From DAOTXR01 sp034435375 (GTDB lineage Bacteria; Chloroflexota; Anaerolineae; Aggregatilineales; UBA3940): a stretch of DNA of 64,000 nt. Position numbers and translations under genes: made by a program. The stretch is taken from positions 62,001 through 126,000 of the forward strand of contig DAOTXR010000069.1 of NCBI GenBank assembly GCA_034435375.1. The letters are read 5' to 3'. Below are positions 36,151-44,788 of this stretch, piece by piece. How positions within the stretch are numbered: the stretch's first letter is position 1; each line of letters begins with the position of its first letter. The notes under the pieces are model-generated. The model saw nothing but the letters and a program-made list of their open reading frames with translations, ran no database searches and was not told where the DNA came from.

Positions 36151-37449
36151 ATGCCCGCCCATGTGATTGTCGGAGCCCAGTGGGGTGACGAAGGCAAGGG
36201 CCGTGTAGCGGATTGGTTCGCCGCACAGGCCGATATTGTGGCACGCTACGGTGGGGGTGATAACGCCGGGCACACCGTGCGCGTGGGCGATCAGACGTTT
36301 AAGTTGCACCTGGTACCATCCGGCGCACTTCACCCCAACGTGATCTGCGTCCTGGGCGGCGGCATGGTGATCAACCCGATCCAGCTTGTGGCAGAACTGC
36401 GTCACCTGGAAGAGCGTGGTGTAGACATCTCACCCACTCGCATCAGGGTCGCGCAGACTTCTCACCTGATCACGCCTGTACACATCGCGCTGGACAGCGC
36501 CAACGAAGCCCGGCGCGGCCAGGTGGCTATCGGCACCACCCAGCGCGGCATTGGTCCGGCTTACACCGATAAGGCCGCCCGGCGGGGTCTGCGAGCTGGC
36601 TTGATGCATGAGCCAGACCGATTTGCTGTCCTGGTTCGTCAGCACATTGAGGAGGGCAATCGCCAGTTGGAGTGCCTTTACGGCGCACAGCCGGTCGATG
36701 TGGCTGCCGCCACTGCCGACCTATGCGCTGCCGCCGAATTTCTGGCGCCCTACCTGGCAGACGTGCCTCTGCTGCTGCACGAAGCGCTTCAAGCAGGCAA
36801 ACAGATGCTATGTGAAGGCGCTCAGGGCACACTGTTGGACCTTGACCATGGGCATTACCCCTACGTCACCAGCTCGTCGCCGACAGTGGGCGGCGCACTC
36901 ACCGGCTTGGGCATCGGGCCGCGCCACATCGAGCGCGTGATCGGCGTCAGCAAAGCCTACAGCACACGTGTAGGAGCAGGCCCATTCCCCACTGAACTGC
37001 ATGATGAACTGGGAGACAGGTTGCGCGGCACAGGAGCCAATCCGTGGGATGAGTTTGGCACGACCACCGGCAGGCCGCGTCGTTGCGGCTGGCTCGACAC
37101 GGTAGTGTTACGCTATGCGGCACGCATCAACGGGATGACCGAGATGGTTCTCACCAAGCTGGACATCCTGAGCGGCTTCGAGCAGGTCGCCATAGCCAAT
37201 GCCTACCGCCGTCAGAATCTTGAGGTCAGCGAAATGCCCTCTGAGCAGGAAAGGCTCGAAGAGTGCGAGCCGATCTACGAGACGCTTCCAGGCTGGGCTG
37301 AGGACATCATGAACGTGACCCACTTTGACGATCTGCCACAGGCAGCGCGTGAGTACATCCGGCGTGTCGAGATGCTGGTTGGCATCCCCGTGACCCTGAT
37401 GACCGTCGGCCCGGACCGTACCCAGACCATTGCCCGCCCGATCGGGTAG
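36151..37449 (+). CDS. purA: Adenylosuccinate synthetase
   Basis: 432 residues. N-terminal nucleotide loop GAQWGDEGKGRVADW, then GGGDNAGHTVRVGD, GIGPAYTDKAARRGLRAG and EGAQGTLLDLDHGHYPYVTS. C-terminal GTTTGRPRRCGWLDTVVLRYA. It joins IMP and aspartate using GTP in AMP synthesis. Full length relative to the family. No other pur gene in the window. Confidence 0.96.
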   Translation: MPAHVIVGAQWGDEGKGRVADWFAAQADIVARYGGGDNAGHTVRVGDQTFKLHLVPSGALHPNVICVLGGGMVINPIQLVAELRHLEERGVDISPTRIRVAQTSHLITPVHIALDSANEARRGQVAIGTTQRGIGPAYTDKAARRGLRAGLMHEPDRFAVLVRQHIEEGNRQLECLYGAQPVDVAAATADLCAAAEFLAPYLADVPLLLHEALQAGKQMLCEGAQGTLLDLDHGHYPYVTSSSPTVGGALTGLGIGPRHIERVIGVSKAYSTRVGAGPFPTELHDELGDRLRGTGANPWDEFGTTTGRPRRCGWLDTVVLRYAARINGMTEMVLTKLDILSGFEQVAIANAYRRQNLEVSEMPSEQERLEECEPIYETLPGWAEDIMNVTHFDDLPQAAREYIRRVEMLVGIPVTLMTVGPDRTQTIARPIG

Positions 37450-37479
37450 CATCCGTGAGGCAGGGGGCAGGACTCATAA

Positions 37480-37501
37480 GGGGGAAGCGATAGCTTCCCC
37501 C
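37480..37501. terminator. Hairpin between purA and the convergent Cys-rich gene
   Basis: Perfect 9-bp stem GGGGGAAGC (37480-37488) / GCTTCCCCC (37493-37501), GATA loop. It serves convergent genes and lacks a U-tract. Confidence 0.6.
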
Positions 37502-37525
37502 TCGTCGTCAGAGCCTACAATCCAG

Positions 37526-40231
37526 TTACGGCCTGCACTGCTGGCCTGTGCACGAGTTGAAGCAGTTCTTGCCTGTCCGGTCACACTCACACCGGCAGCA
37601 ATACGAGTAGTTCTCGGCGTAGAAGCCATCCGGGCAACTCAGGTTATTGCCCTGGCATGAGCAGCCGCACTCGCTCTCGCTGGTTCGGGCATAACTGTTT
37701 CCACAGTATACATCCGGCCCACTACATGAACATGCACAGTTGACGGTATCATTCGTCGTCCGGCTGACCTCTTTGCCGGTGGCGTCCAGACAGACGTAGT
37801 CGGTGCCATAACAACTGCACTGAAGCTGCGTGCAGCGCTGGTTGTTGGCGATACGGCTGATCTCCTTGCCTGCAGCATCGAGGCAGACATAGTCAGCGCC
37901 TCGGCATGAGCAGGTGACCCCGACGCAGCGCTGATCGTTGGGCGAGCGGCTCACGACCGTCTGGCTGAACCGACCCCGGCAGATGTAGTCGGCGCCCTCA
38001 CACGCACATACCGGGATGCAGCCTTGGGCATTTTCGATCCGGCTGACTTCTTTGCCGAACGGATCGTAACACACAAAGGCGTCACCCTGGCACTCGCAGG
38101 TCGTCTGGCACTGCTGAGCGTTTTCGACCGTGCGGACCACATTGCCCGCCTGATCGCGGCACATATAGGTGGTTTGTTCGCACTTGCAATCGGGCAGGCA
38201 CTGGGCGTACCGCTGGTTATCGTACGCAGCAGTGAAGTTGGTTGGCAGGCAGGTGCAGGGATCGCCATCAGGTGTACAGGGCTGCTCGCAGTCGGGATCG
38301 ACGGCGTTGGTCGGTACCTGGTTGTCATAAGTGTTGCTTGGCACGTAGGACAGCGCTGGTGCGCCAACGAAGTCATTGCCCGGATCGTCCGAGTTGGGGT
38401 CGTCATAGGGATCCCAGAATGGATCGCAGTTGGGCACACACACCCCATCCTCGATGCAGCGACCACCACAATCACCGTCTAAGCGCGAAGGCCCGCCATC
38501 CGGGGTCTGGCCATTGCCAGCGCAGGCCGGGTGATTGTCCAGGGGAGGTTCAGTGCCACACTGGAGCGTTGTCCCGTTGCAGATGCAACCCTGGCCAATG
38601 CAAGACGCATGGTTCTCGTAGGAAGTCCCATCGTCACAATACAGCGTCGAACCATCGCAGCTACAGGTCGGCGTTGTGTTGCAACTTGGATAGTTGTCGT
38701 AGGTCACATCTTCACAGACCAGATTGTCTCCCTGGCACTGACAGGGGGCAGCCATCGACTGAGTGACCGCCCGTGCATAGACGGCGGGCACATGGGCTGC
38801 GGCAGCCGTTTGCACTGGAGTGCAGCCGTCGATCTTGCCATCCTGGTCTCGGTCGTAGCAAACCACATCGTCATCCGGTTGCTTGCCCGGATCGCTGGGG
38901 TTGGGCACACACGTCGGATCGCATACGCCATCACCAGTGACGCACGGGTTCTGCCCGCAGTCCCGGTCAACATAGATCGAGCCAACCGAGGCTGTCGTGT
39001 AGCCCGTGGTGGGCTGCCAATTGGCAAATTCTTCATCCGTGGCGCACAGAGGATTGCACACGCCATCGCCACTGATGCAAGGCTGGCGAGTGCAGTCCAG
39101 GTCTTGTTCAGTGTATGTTGGTCCATCGTAGCCAGGCGCAGGCTGGCCAATGCCATCTGGTCCATATCCCGCCGGGTAGGCAGCAGCCAGCGTGCTGGGA
39201 GCTCCCGTATCCGACTGCGGGAACTGGTCAGGCTGATCCAGCACATCCGCCGGGACCCGTTGCCCCACCTTCCCCACGTCTGGCACACAGGTCGGATCAC
39301 ACACGCCATCGCCGCTGATGCACGGCCCACCTGGAGTACGCCCGCCCATGTCTGGGCAAGCCACCCTGACAATCTCAGAGCTAGGCCAGATCAGGATGTA
39401 TTCTAGCACCATAGGATCGCCCATCTGGCCGATGGTGAAAAGGATGATGGTTTTTCCATCGCGAGCCAGGGCAGCATAGGTATGACCCGGTATGGCTGGG
39501 ACACCATCGCGTTCCCAGACTGGTTCTGATGGCAGGTTGATCTCAGGCAGCGGCGTCGCACCCATATCTCCCAAGTCAACCAGCCCAAGCTGTCCTTCCA
39601 GATCGGCCATAAACATAAGCTGGCCATCTGGCCCCAGGGCAAGGTAGAAGTCAGCTTGAGGGCCAAGCTCCCCAGTCAGGAAGTTGCGTCCGAACTCAAC
39701 CCCTACGGCCAACCGCATGAGGCGTACCTCAGGGCACGGTGGCAGGGTGACCACCCAACACTCAAGCGCGGGCGATTCGCCTGCCGTGTTGAAGGACGCT
39801 ACGGTATACTCGTAGGTTGCACCGCACACGACATTCTGATCGAGAAATTCGTCCTCATCTTCGCCAGTGCTGCCCGCGCCCACTGGGGCCTCGAAGATGT
39901 CTAGGCGACGGCGATAGATTCTGAACCCATCCTCATTGTCGCTGTTGTCATTCCAGCCCAACAAGATGTCAAAGATTTCTTTAGCTGTCGGGGTGATATT
40001 GCTTGGCGGGGCGGGTAGGGTGTCAGGCGCTCCTCCTGTGGGTTCGCCGGCCTCCTCCTCAGCCACCGTCTGGCCTGCCCGCGCTCCAAAGCCACGGCAG
40101 CCAGCCACGGCAATGGCCAGCGACACAAGTATGGCGACCCAAACCAGGCCACCTATTGCTGTCCGCTGCCACCTTTTTGGCTCCAGCCCTTTCATCCCGA
40201 AGAAACTGCCTATACACGGCCACTGATCCAT
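37526..40231 (-). CDS. Large cysteine-rich repeat lipoprotein (FN3-like, GDGVC and CxC repeats)
   Basis: 901 residues from ATG 40231, preceded by GGAGGAG at 7 nt; a GTG one codon earlier is possible. A signal/anchor segment (~27-48) ends in a lipobox IAVAGC, predicting an outer-surface lipoprotein. Residues ~70-165 look like a fibronectin-III-type domain (YEYTVASFNTAGESP). A beta-rich region follows. Then come four GDGVC/EDGVC units (ISGDGVCDPTCVP, ISGDGVCNPLC, VTGDGVCDPTCVP, EDGVCVPNC), each beside a DxDC-type acidic stretch. About eleven CxC repeats fill ~498-570 and 683-end. Function unknown; disulfide-rich or Ca-binding adhesive or matrix protein is the best guess. Confidence 0.85.
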   Translation of the reverse strand: MDQWPCIGSFFGMKGLEPKRWQRTAIGGLVWVAILVSLAIAVAGCRGFGARAGQTVAEEEAGEPTGGAPDTLPAPPSNITPTAKEIFDILLGWNDNSDNEDGFRIYRRRLDIFEAPVGAGSTGEDEDEFLDQNVVCGATYEYTVASFNTAGESPALECWVVTLPPCPEVRLMRLAVGVEFGRNFLTGELGPQADFYLALGPDGQLMFMADLEGQLGLVDLGDMGATPLPEINLPSEPVWERDGVPAIPGHTYAALARDGKTIILFTIGQMGDPMVLEYILIWPSSEIVRVACPDMGGRTPGGPCISGDGVCDPTCVPDVGKVGQRVPADVLDQPDQFPQSDTGAPSTLAAAYPAGYGPDGIGQPAPGYDGPTYTEQDLDCTRQPCISGDGVCNPLCATDEEFANWQPTTGYTTASVGSIYVDRDCGQNPCVTGDGVCDPTCVPNPSDPGKQPDDDVVCYDRDQDGKIDGCTPVQTAAAAHVPAVYARAVTQSMAAPCQCQGDNLVCEDVTYDNYPSCNTTPTCSCDGSTLYCDDGTSYENHASCIGQGCICNGTTLQCGTEPPLDNHPACAGNGQTPDGGPSRLDGDCGGRCIEDGVCVPNCDPFWDPYDDPNSDDPGNDFVGAPALSYVPSNTYDNQVPTNAVDPDCEQPCTPDGDPCTCLPTNFTAAYDNQRYAQCLPDCKCEQTTYMCRDQAGNVVRTVENAQQCQTTCECQGDAFVCYDPFGKEVSRIENAQGCIPVCACEGADYICRGRFSQTVVSRSPNDQRCVGVTCSCRGADYVCLDAAGKEISRIANNQRCTQLQCSCYGTDYVCLDATGKEVSRTTNDTVNCACSCSGPDVYCGNSYARTSESECGCSCQGNNLSCPDGFYAENYSYCCRCECDRTGKNCFNSCTGQQCRP
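37529..38743 (-). repeat. Eleven imperfect cysteine-motif protein repeats
   Basis: Each unit follows C-x-C-x-G-x3-x-C then an acidic residue and a final N-x3-C, 21-32 residues long. Three short units lie at residues ~498-570 (e.g. CSCDGSTLYCDDGTSYENHA), five longer ones at ~683-830 with a KEVSRIENAQGC-type insert (e.g. CSCRGADYVCLDAAGKEISR), and three divergent ones at the C-terminus. Divergent sequence at the DNA level argues for old duplication and not recent slippage. Confidence 0.8.
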
Positions 40232-40481
40232 CACTACACTCCTCCGCTCAGTATATCAGTATGCCACAAGGCCCAAGGCGCTCGCTGGTAAACTGCACTT
40301 GGCTCTCCCACCCAAGCCCAGGAAAAGCGAGCGACTCCATCCATTATTTCATCAACTCTTTTGACCGATTCTGCCCTCCCATTGACACAAACTATTTGCC
40401 TGCCCTAGTGTAACCCAAACCATTATAGATCAGAAATAAAGTCTGCGCTAAGGCGCAAGAAGCTGAGAAACTAGTCCTACC

Positions 40482-41174
40482 CTATGATCCGTTCTTCCCG
40501 TAGGCGGCCTCCCATTCTTCCATTATTTTCTCGGTCTGAGTTGCCCCAAAGCGTGTCACCCCGACAGCACGCACCTCTAGCGCATCGGCCAAGCTACGCA
40601 CACCGTGGGCAGCCTTGATCTGCACTCTCTCGCTGACGCTGGCCCGCATCAGCCTGAGGGCAGCAATCGTATATCCGGAGGGAGCAAAGCCGCTGCTGGT
40701 TTTGACGAAGTGCGCCCCGGCCTGCTCGCACAGGTGGCAGGCATGGACAATCTGATCGTCGTTCAGGTAGGCGATCTCCAGAATCACCTTGACAACTGCC
40801 CCTGCGGCTGCGTCGACTACCGCTGCGATGTCATCGCGAACCAGATCGTCCTCGCCGCCCAGCAGCGCACCGACGTTGAGCACCATGTCGATCTCCTGTG
40901 CGCCCTGCGCCACTAACTCGCGGGTCTGGAAGGCTTTGGTAGCAGTGGTATCGTACCCAAAGGGGAAGCAGATCACAGGGTTTACCTTGACAGCGCTTCC
41001 GGCAATCATCTCTGCGGCTAGAGGCACGTAACACGGTTTCACTGTCACTGCTGCGACATTGTACTTGAGGGCAATCTTAATGCCTTCCACCGTATCGTGA
41101 CGGGTGATCGTTGGCCTCAGCAGCGAATGATCGATCATCCGGGCCAGCTCCTCGCGCGTGATGGGGGGAGTCAT
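40482..41174 (-). CDS. deoC: Deoxyribose-phosphate aldolase
   Basis: 230 residues from ATG 41174, chosen because AGGAGG stands 9 nt upstream; the open frame extends 29 codons further. Schiff-base lysines and neighbours: TREELARMIDHSLLRPT at the start, VNPVICFPFGY, AGAHFVKTSSGFAPSGYT (~155, reactive Lys) and QIKAAHGVRSLADALE (~185). It splits deoxyribose-5-phosphate to glyceraldehyde-3-phosphate and acetaldehyde. Length is normal for the family. Confidence 0.94.
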   Translation of the reverse strand: MTPPITREELARMIDHSLLRPTITRHDTVEGIKIALKYNVAAVTVKPCYVPLAAEMIAGSAVKVNPVICFPFGYDTTATKAFQTRELVAQGAQEIDMVLNVGALLGGEDDLVRDDIAAVVDAAAGAVVKVILEIAYLNDDQIVHACHLCEQAGAHFVKTSSGFAPSGYTIAALRLMRASVSERVQIKAAHGVRSLADALEVRAVGVTRFGATQTEKIMEEWEAAYGKNGS

Positions 41175-41412
41175 GGTATCGTTTCCTCCTAAAAAATTGA
41201 ATTGGCCATCCCGATGCAGCCTGACCAGGAGATCGCAGGGGGACCCATCTCGACCTCCCACGCACCAAATACTAGGATTCGGTATGCCGCGCGACCCGGA
41301 CAGTGCAGACGTTCAAAGCAGCCTCTGACACCTGGATCATGCTGCTGTGCACAGGCGCTCTACGTCAAACGTGTAGGGTAGTCAAAGGGACGCCCGTGCG
41401 TCCCCTCGTTGC

Positions 41413-42822
41413 CTAGAGATGGATGTAGCTGCCCACGATGCCGTGTGCGGCCTCCATCAGCACTTCACTGAGCGTGGGATGCGCGTGAACATTGCGGGCG
41501 ATCTCCTCAGCAGTCAGCTCGGCGTAGCGCGCCAGCGTGTATTCCGGCAGCAACTCAGTCACCTCCGGTCCGACCATGTGAGCGCCCAGAATCTCACCGT
41601 AACGTGCATCTGTGACCAGCTTGACAAAGCCCGCATAGTCCCCCAGGCCCAGCGCCTTGCCATTGGCCTGGAATGGGAATCTGGCAACCTTGACCTCATA
41701 TCCGGCCTGGCGTGCCTCTTCCTCAGTATAGCCAAAGCTGGCTACCTGCGGCTGGCAGTAGATGCAGCGGGGCATCATCCGGTAGTCCAGTTCGACTGTC
41801 TCGTGCCCGGCAATGACCTCTGCCGCCACGATGCCCATTGCGCTGCCCACGTGCGCCAACATCAGCTTGCCAGTCACATCGCCGATGGCGTACACATTGG
41901 GCACATTGGTGCGCATGTGTGAGTCGATCTCGACAAAGTTGCCACGCTCTGTCAACTTCACGCCAACGCTCTCCAGGCCGAAACCTTCCACATTGGGCGC
42001 AAAGCCGATGGCCACCAGCACCTGCTGTGCATCAAGGGCCTGCTCGCCGTTCGGGCCGGAAACCCTGACCCTGGCCCCGGCATCTGTTCGCTCGATCCCT
42101 TCGACACGGGTACTGGTCAGGATTTTGACGCCCAACTTCTGGAAAGCTTTGCCCAGTTCGGCGCTGACCTCCGGGTCTTCCAACGGCGCAGGCCGGTCTA
42201 ACATCTCGACGATGGTCACTTCTGCACCGTAGTTGGCCCATACGTAGCTGAACTCCAACCCTATTGGCCCCGCCCCAACTACTATCACCTGCTTGGGCAC
42301 TGTGTCGGAGAGAATGGCCTTGATGTAGGAGATGACAACATTGTCTTGGTCCAACTCGACACCGGGGATTGTGCGTGGGTGTGCGCCCGTAGCCAGGATC
42401 AGATTCTTAAAGGTCAGGACCTCTTCGCCGCCGCTGTTGAGCCTGACATGCACCGTCTGGCTGTCCTGTATCGTGCCCCAGCCGTCGTAAGTGTCGATAT
42501 GGTTCTTCCTCATCAGGGAGCCGACGCCCTTGACAAGCCGACCACTGACCTGACGGCTACGCTTAAAGGCTACGCCGAAGTCCAACTCTAGGTTGTCGAA
42601 CTTGAAGCCAAACTCTTTAGCACGATGCTGGAGTATGTGGGCAACCTCGGCGTTCTTGAGCAGCGCCTTGGACGGAATACACCCGATGTTCAGGCACACA
42701 CCGCCCCAATATTCCTTCTCTACAATGGCAACTTTAAGGCCAAGCTGTGCAGCCCGGATAGCTGCCACATACCCGCCTGGCCCCGCGCCAAGGACAACGA
42801 CGTCGTATTCCTTGCCAGCCAT
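41413..42822 (-). CDS. lpd: Dihydrolipoamide dehydrogenase (E3)
   Basis: 469 residues from ATG 42822 (AAGGAG upstream). FAD fold VVVLGAGPGGYVAAIRAAQL, redox disulfide GGVCLNIGCIPSKALL (~40), NAD fold QVIVVGAGPIGLEFSYVW (~175), and the C-terminal dimer His-Glu pair in HAHPTLSEVLMEA. It reoxidises lipoamide of 2-oxoacid dehydrogenases or the glycine cleavage system. None of those partners are adjacent, so it is probably shared. Confidence 0.94.
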   Translation of the reverse strand: MAGKEYDVVVLGAGPGGYVAAIRAAQLGLKVAIVEKEYWGGVCLNIGCIPSKALLKNAEVAHILQHRAKEFGFKFDNLELDFGVAFKRSRQVSGRLVKGVGSLMRKNHIDTYDGWGTIQDSQTVHVRLNSGGEEVLTFKNLILATGAHPRTIPGVELDQDNVVISYIKAILSDTVPKQVIVVGAGPIGLEFSYVWANYGAEVTIVEMLDRPAPLEDPEVSAELGKAFQKLGVKILTSTRVEGIERTDAGARVRVSGPNGEQALDAQQVLVAIGFAPNVEGFGLESVGVKLTERGNFVEIDSHMRTNVPNVYAIGDVTGKLMLAHVGSAMGIVAAEVIAGHETVELDYRMMPRCIYCQPQVASFGYTEEEARQAGYEVKVARFPFQANGKALGLGDYAGFVKLVTDARYGEILGAHMVGPEVTELLPEYTLARYAELTAEEIARNVHAHPTLSEVLMEAAHGIVGSYIHL

Positions 42823-42900
42823 GCGATCTCCTTCTATTGCACAAGTTTCACGATAACATCCTGTCATGGACTCGCGCCGAGGGTCTGAGATACAAAATTA

Positions 42901-42926
42901 CAGGGCGTGCAGGGCTGCACGCCCTG
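42901..42926 (-). terminator. Intrinsic terminator after the SDR/threonine dehydrogenase gene
   Basis: Perfect inverted repeat CAGGGCGTGCAG (42901-42912) / CTGCACGCCCTG (42915-42926). On the minus strand it is followed by TAATTTTGTA, a short T-tract, 48 nt past the gene's stop. It ends that transcript and lies upstream of lpd. Confidence 0.75.
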
Positions 42927-42973
42927 ATTGTAATGCGAGTGGCGCAGCCTTTCCAAAAATACAATGGGGCAGC

Positions 42974-44002
42974 TCAACTCGACAGGTTGTAGCGTCTGGC
43001 GATGTTGGGAATCAGGTACTCGTCAAAGGCGCGGGCCTGGTCATAGTCTGGCCGCCAGCCCCAATCCTGACGAGCGGCGCTGTCGTCGATGTCGGCGGGC
43101 CAACTGTCAACAATGCCCTGCCGGTCGAGGTCCGGTTCGAATGTGACCTCTGCCGAGGGAAAAGCCTTCTTGACCATACCCAGGATGTCTTCTGCAGTCA
43201 GGCTGAAGCTCGTCACATTGTATACATCCCTGGTCAAGGATTCCTTCGGCGCAGCCTCCAACTCAACGATGGCTTTGATCGCATCTGGCATAGCCATAAA
43301 AGGCAGACGGCTGTCTGGGCGAACGAAGCACGCATAGGGCTTGCCCTGCGCTGCCGCATGCAGCATCTCAGGGCCGTAGTCGCTGGTGCCGCCCGTCGGC
43401 ACAGTGAAGGCGCTGATCAGGCCGGGGTAGCGAACACACCGGAAGTCGATGCGAGACATGTGCTTACCCCGCGCCAGCCGCCGGTAGAAATTGGCATAGT
43501 AGTGGCCCAGGTGTTCGCAGTAAAGCTTATTGCAGCCATACATTGTTCCCGGAACGCAATACTGGTCTTCATTGACCCTCCCTGCGCGGTTCTTGGTGGC
43601 AAGGTCGGGCAACCCATAGATGGCAATGGTGCTCGGATACATGAATTTGACCGATCGGCCCTGCCACTGCGACTGCTCAACAGCCAGCCGCAGCAGGTTG
43701 AGCGTACCCTCCACATTGACGCGGTGCGCAGCTTCAGGGTTAAACTCGGCCTTGGTCGACAAGATCGAGGCTAGGTGGTAGATCGTCCCGATTTCGTAGG
43801 CTAACACCAGACGCCCCAGCAACATCTCGTCGAGGATGTCTCCTGTGATGACCTCATAGCAATAGGGCTTAAGCCCTTCGTCAAGCGGGTCAATATCCAT
43901 AGTGACGATACGGACATCGCCGCGCTCGCCCAGATAGGTGATCAGCCCGTGGCCGACCTCACCATTGGCGCCAGTGATCAGAACGACTTCCTTGCGTGGC
44001 AT
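42974..44002 (-). CDS. SDR-type NAD-dependent epimerase/dehydratase, L-threonine dehydrogenase-like
   Basis: 342 residues. Cofactor loop VVLITGANGEVGHGL at the N-terminus, YPSTIAIYG (catalytic Ser region) and the Tyr-x3-Lys pair in GTMYGCNKLYCEHL (~165). The segment RCVRYPGLISAF followed by PTGGTSDYG is typical of the SDR form of L-threonine 3-dehydrogenase. A UDP-sugar epimerase is the alternative. The adjacent iorBA genes and lpd support an amino-acid degradation context. Confidence 0.82.
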   Translation of the reverse strand: MPRKEVVLITGANGEVGHGLITYLGERGDVRIVTMDIDPLDEGLKPYCYEVITGDILDEMLLGRLVLAYEIGTIYHLASILSTKAEFNPEAAHRVNVEGTLNLLRLAVEQSQWQGRSVKFMYPSTIAIYGLPDLATKNRAGRVNEDQYCVPGTMYGCNKLYCEHLGHYYANFYRRLARGKHMSRIDFRCVRYPGLISAFTVPTGGTSDYGPEMLHAAAQGKPYACFVRPDSRLPFMAMPDAIKAIVELEAAPKESLTRDVYNVTSFSLTAEDILGMVKKAFPSAEVTFEPDLDRQGIVDSWPADIDDSAARQDWGWRPDYDQARAFDEYLIPNIARRYNLSS

Positions 44003-44130
44003 ATGTCTATCCTCTTATGTATAGGGCCAGTGAAGCGCGGATAAAAGGGAGCGAACTCAGCATGGGATAGAGAGCGTCGAACTGAGTGAGCAGACCTATT
44101 GAACCAGACCCTCACAAATAGCCCACAACC

Positions 44131-44736
44131 CTAACGGGCAGCTTCCCGCGCCACCGCAGCCCCGGCCAGAAACGCCTGTCGGTTCATCTCGACGGCCCTG
44201 GGGGGAACGCGCCGCAGCAGCACTTCAAGCCACTGAGCCTCGCTCACCTCCATCACCGCCGAGAGTGTGCCCAGGATCACAGAATTCATGGCGCGGGCAT
44301 TGCCCAGCTCGCTGGCGATGCGCGTCCCCTCGACCCAGATTACACGGCCCGCCACCTGATTAAGCGCAGCGAGCACTTCATCCACAGAGGGGTATACATC
44401 GCTCCCGAAGACAGTCGAGGCCGGTCGGATCTGCTGGTCGTTGACGAGTGCGGTGCCGCCCGGCTTGAGATAATTCAACCAGCGCAGCGATTCAAGCACC
44501 TCAAGCGCCACCAGATAGTCGGCATGGCCAAGCTCAACCAGGGGAGATGCGACTTGAGGGCCCCAGCGCACATGGCTGATCACAGCCCCGCCACGCTGGG
44601 CCATGCCGTGCACATCGGACTTCTTCACATCCATCCCGACGGCCAACCCGACTTCGGCGATCACATCGCTGGCGAGCAGGGACCCCTGTCCACCCACGCC
44701 ACAGACGATAAAATCAGCAGTATCCATCTTAGGCAC
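44131..44736 (-). CDS. iorB: Indolepyruvate ferredoxin oxidoreductase beta subunit
   Basis: 201 residues. Family marks: DFIVCGVGGQGSLLASDVIAE is split here as FIVCGVGGQGSLLASDVI at the N-terminus, then KKSDVHGMAQRGGAVISHV (~40) and NSVILGTLSA near 155. The pyruvate/2-oxoacid ferredoxin oxidoreductase gamma domain is the whole protein. It works with IorA, whose stop is 52 nt downstream in the shared operon (iorB then iorA on the minus strand is read A first: IorA begins at 46573). Both oxidise aryl or branched pyruvates to acyl-CoA with ferredoxin reduction. Confidence 0.9.
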   Translation of the reverse strand: MPKMDTADFIVCGVGGQGSLLASDVIAEVGLAVGMDVKKSDVHGMAQRGGAVISHVRWGPQVASPLVELGHADYLVALEVLESLRWLNYLKPGGTALVNDQQIRPASTVFGSDVYPSVDEVLAALNQVAGRVIWVEGTRIASELGNARAMNSVILGTLSAVMEVSEAQWLEVLLRRVPPRAVEMNRQAFLAGAAVAREAAR

Positions 44737-44788
44737 ACTCCGTTGGGCTTGTCTTAGTCGGCTTCGAAGTCACTTGTCGATCTACTCC

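Noticed and set aside
37529..38743. Repeated unit that might suggest a CRISPR or tandem DNA repeat
   Set aside because: Repeats are visible only at the protein level, with diverged DNA and no constant spacers.
42866..43774. 302-codon plus-strand frame across the SDR gene and its terminator
   Set aside because: It crosses a terminator and is antisense to a clear SDR.
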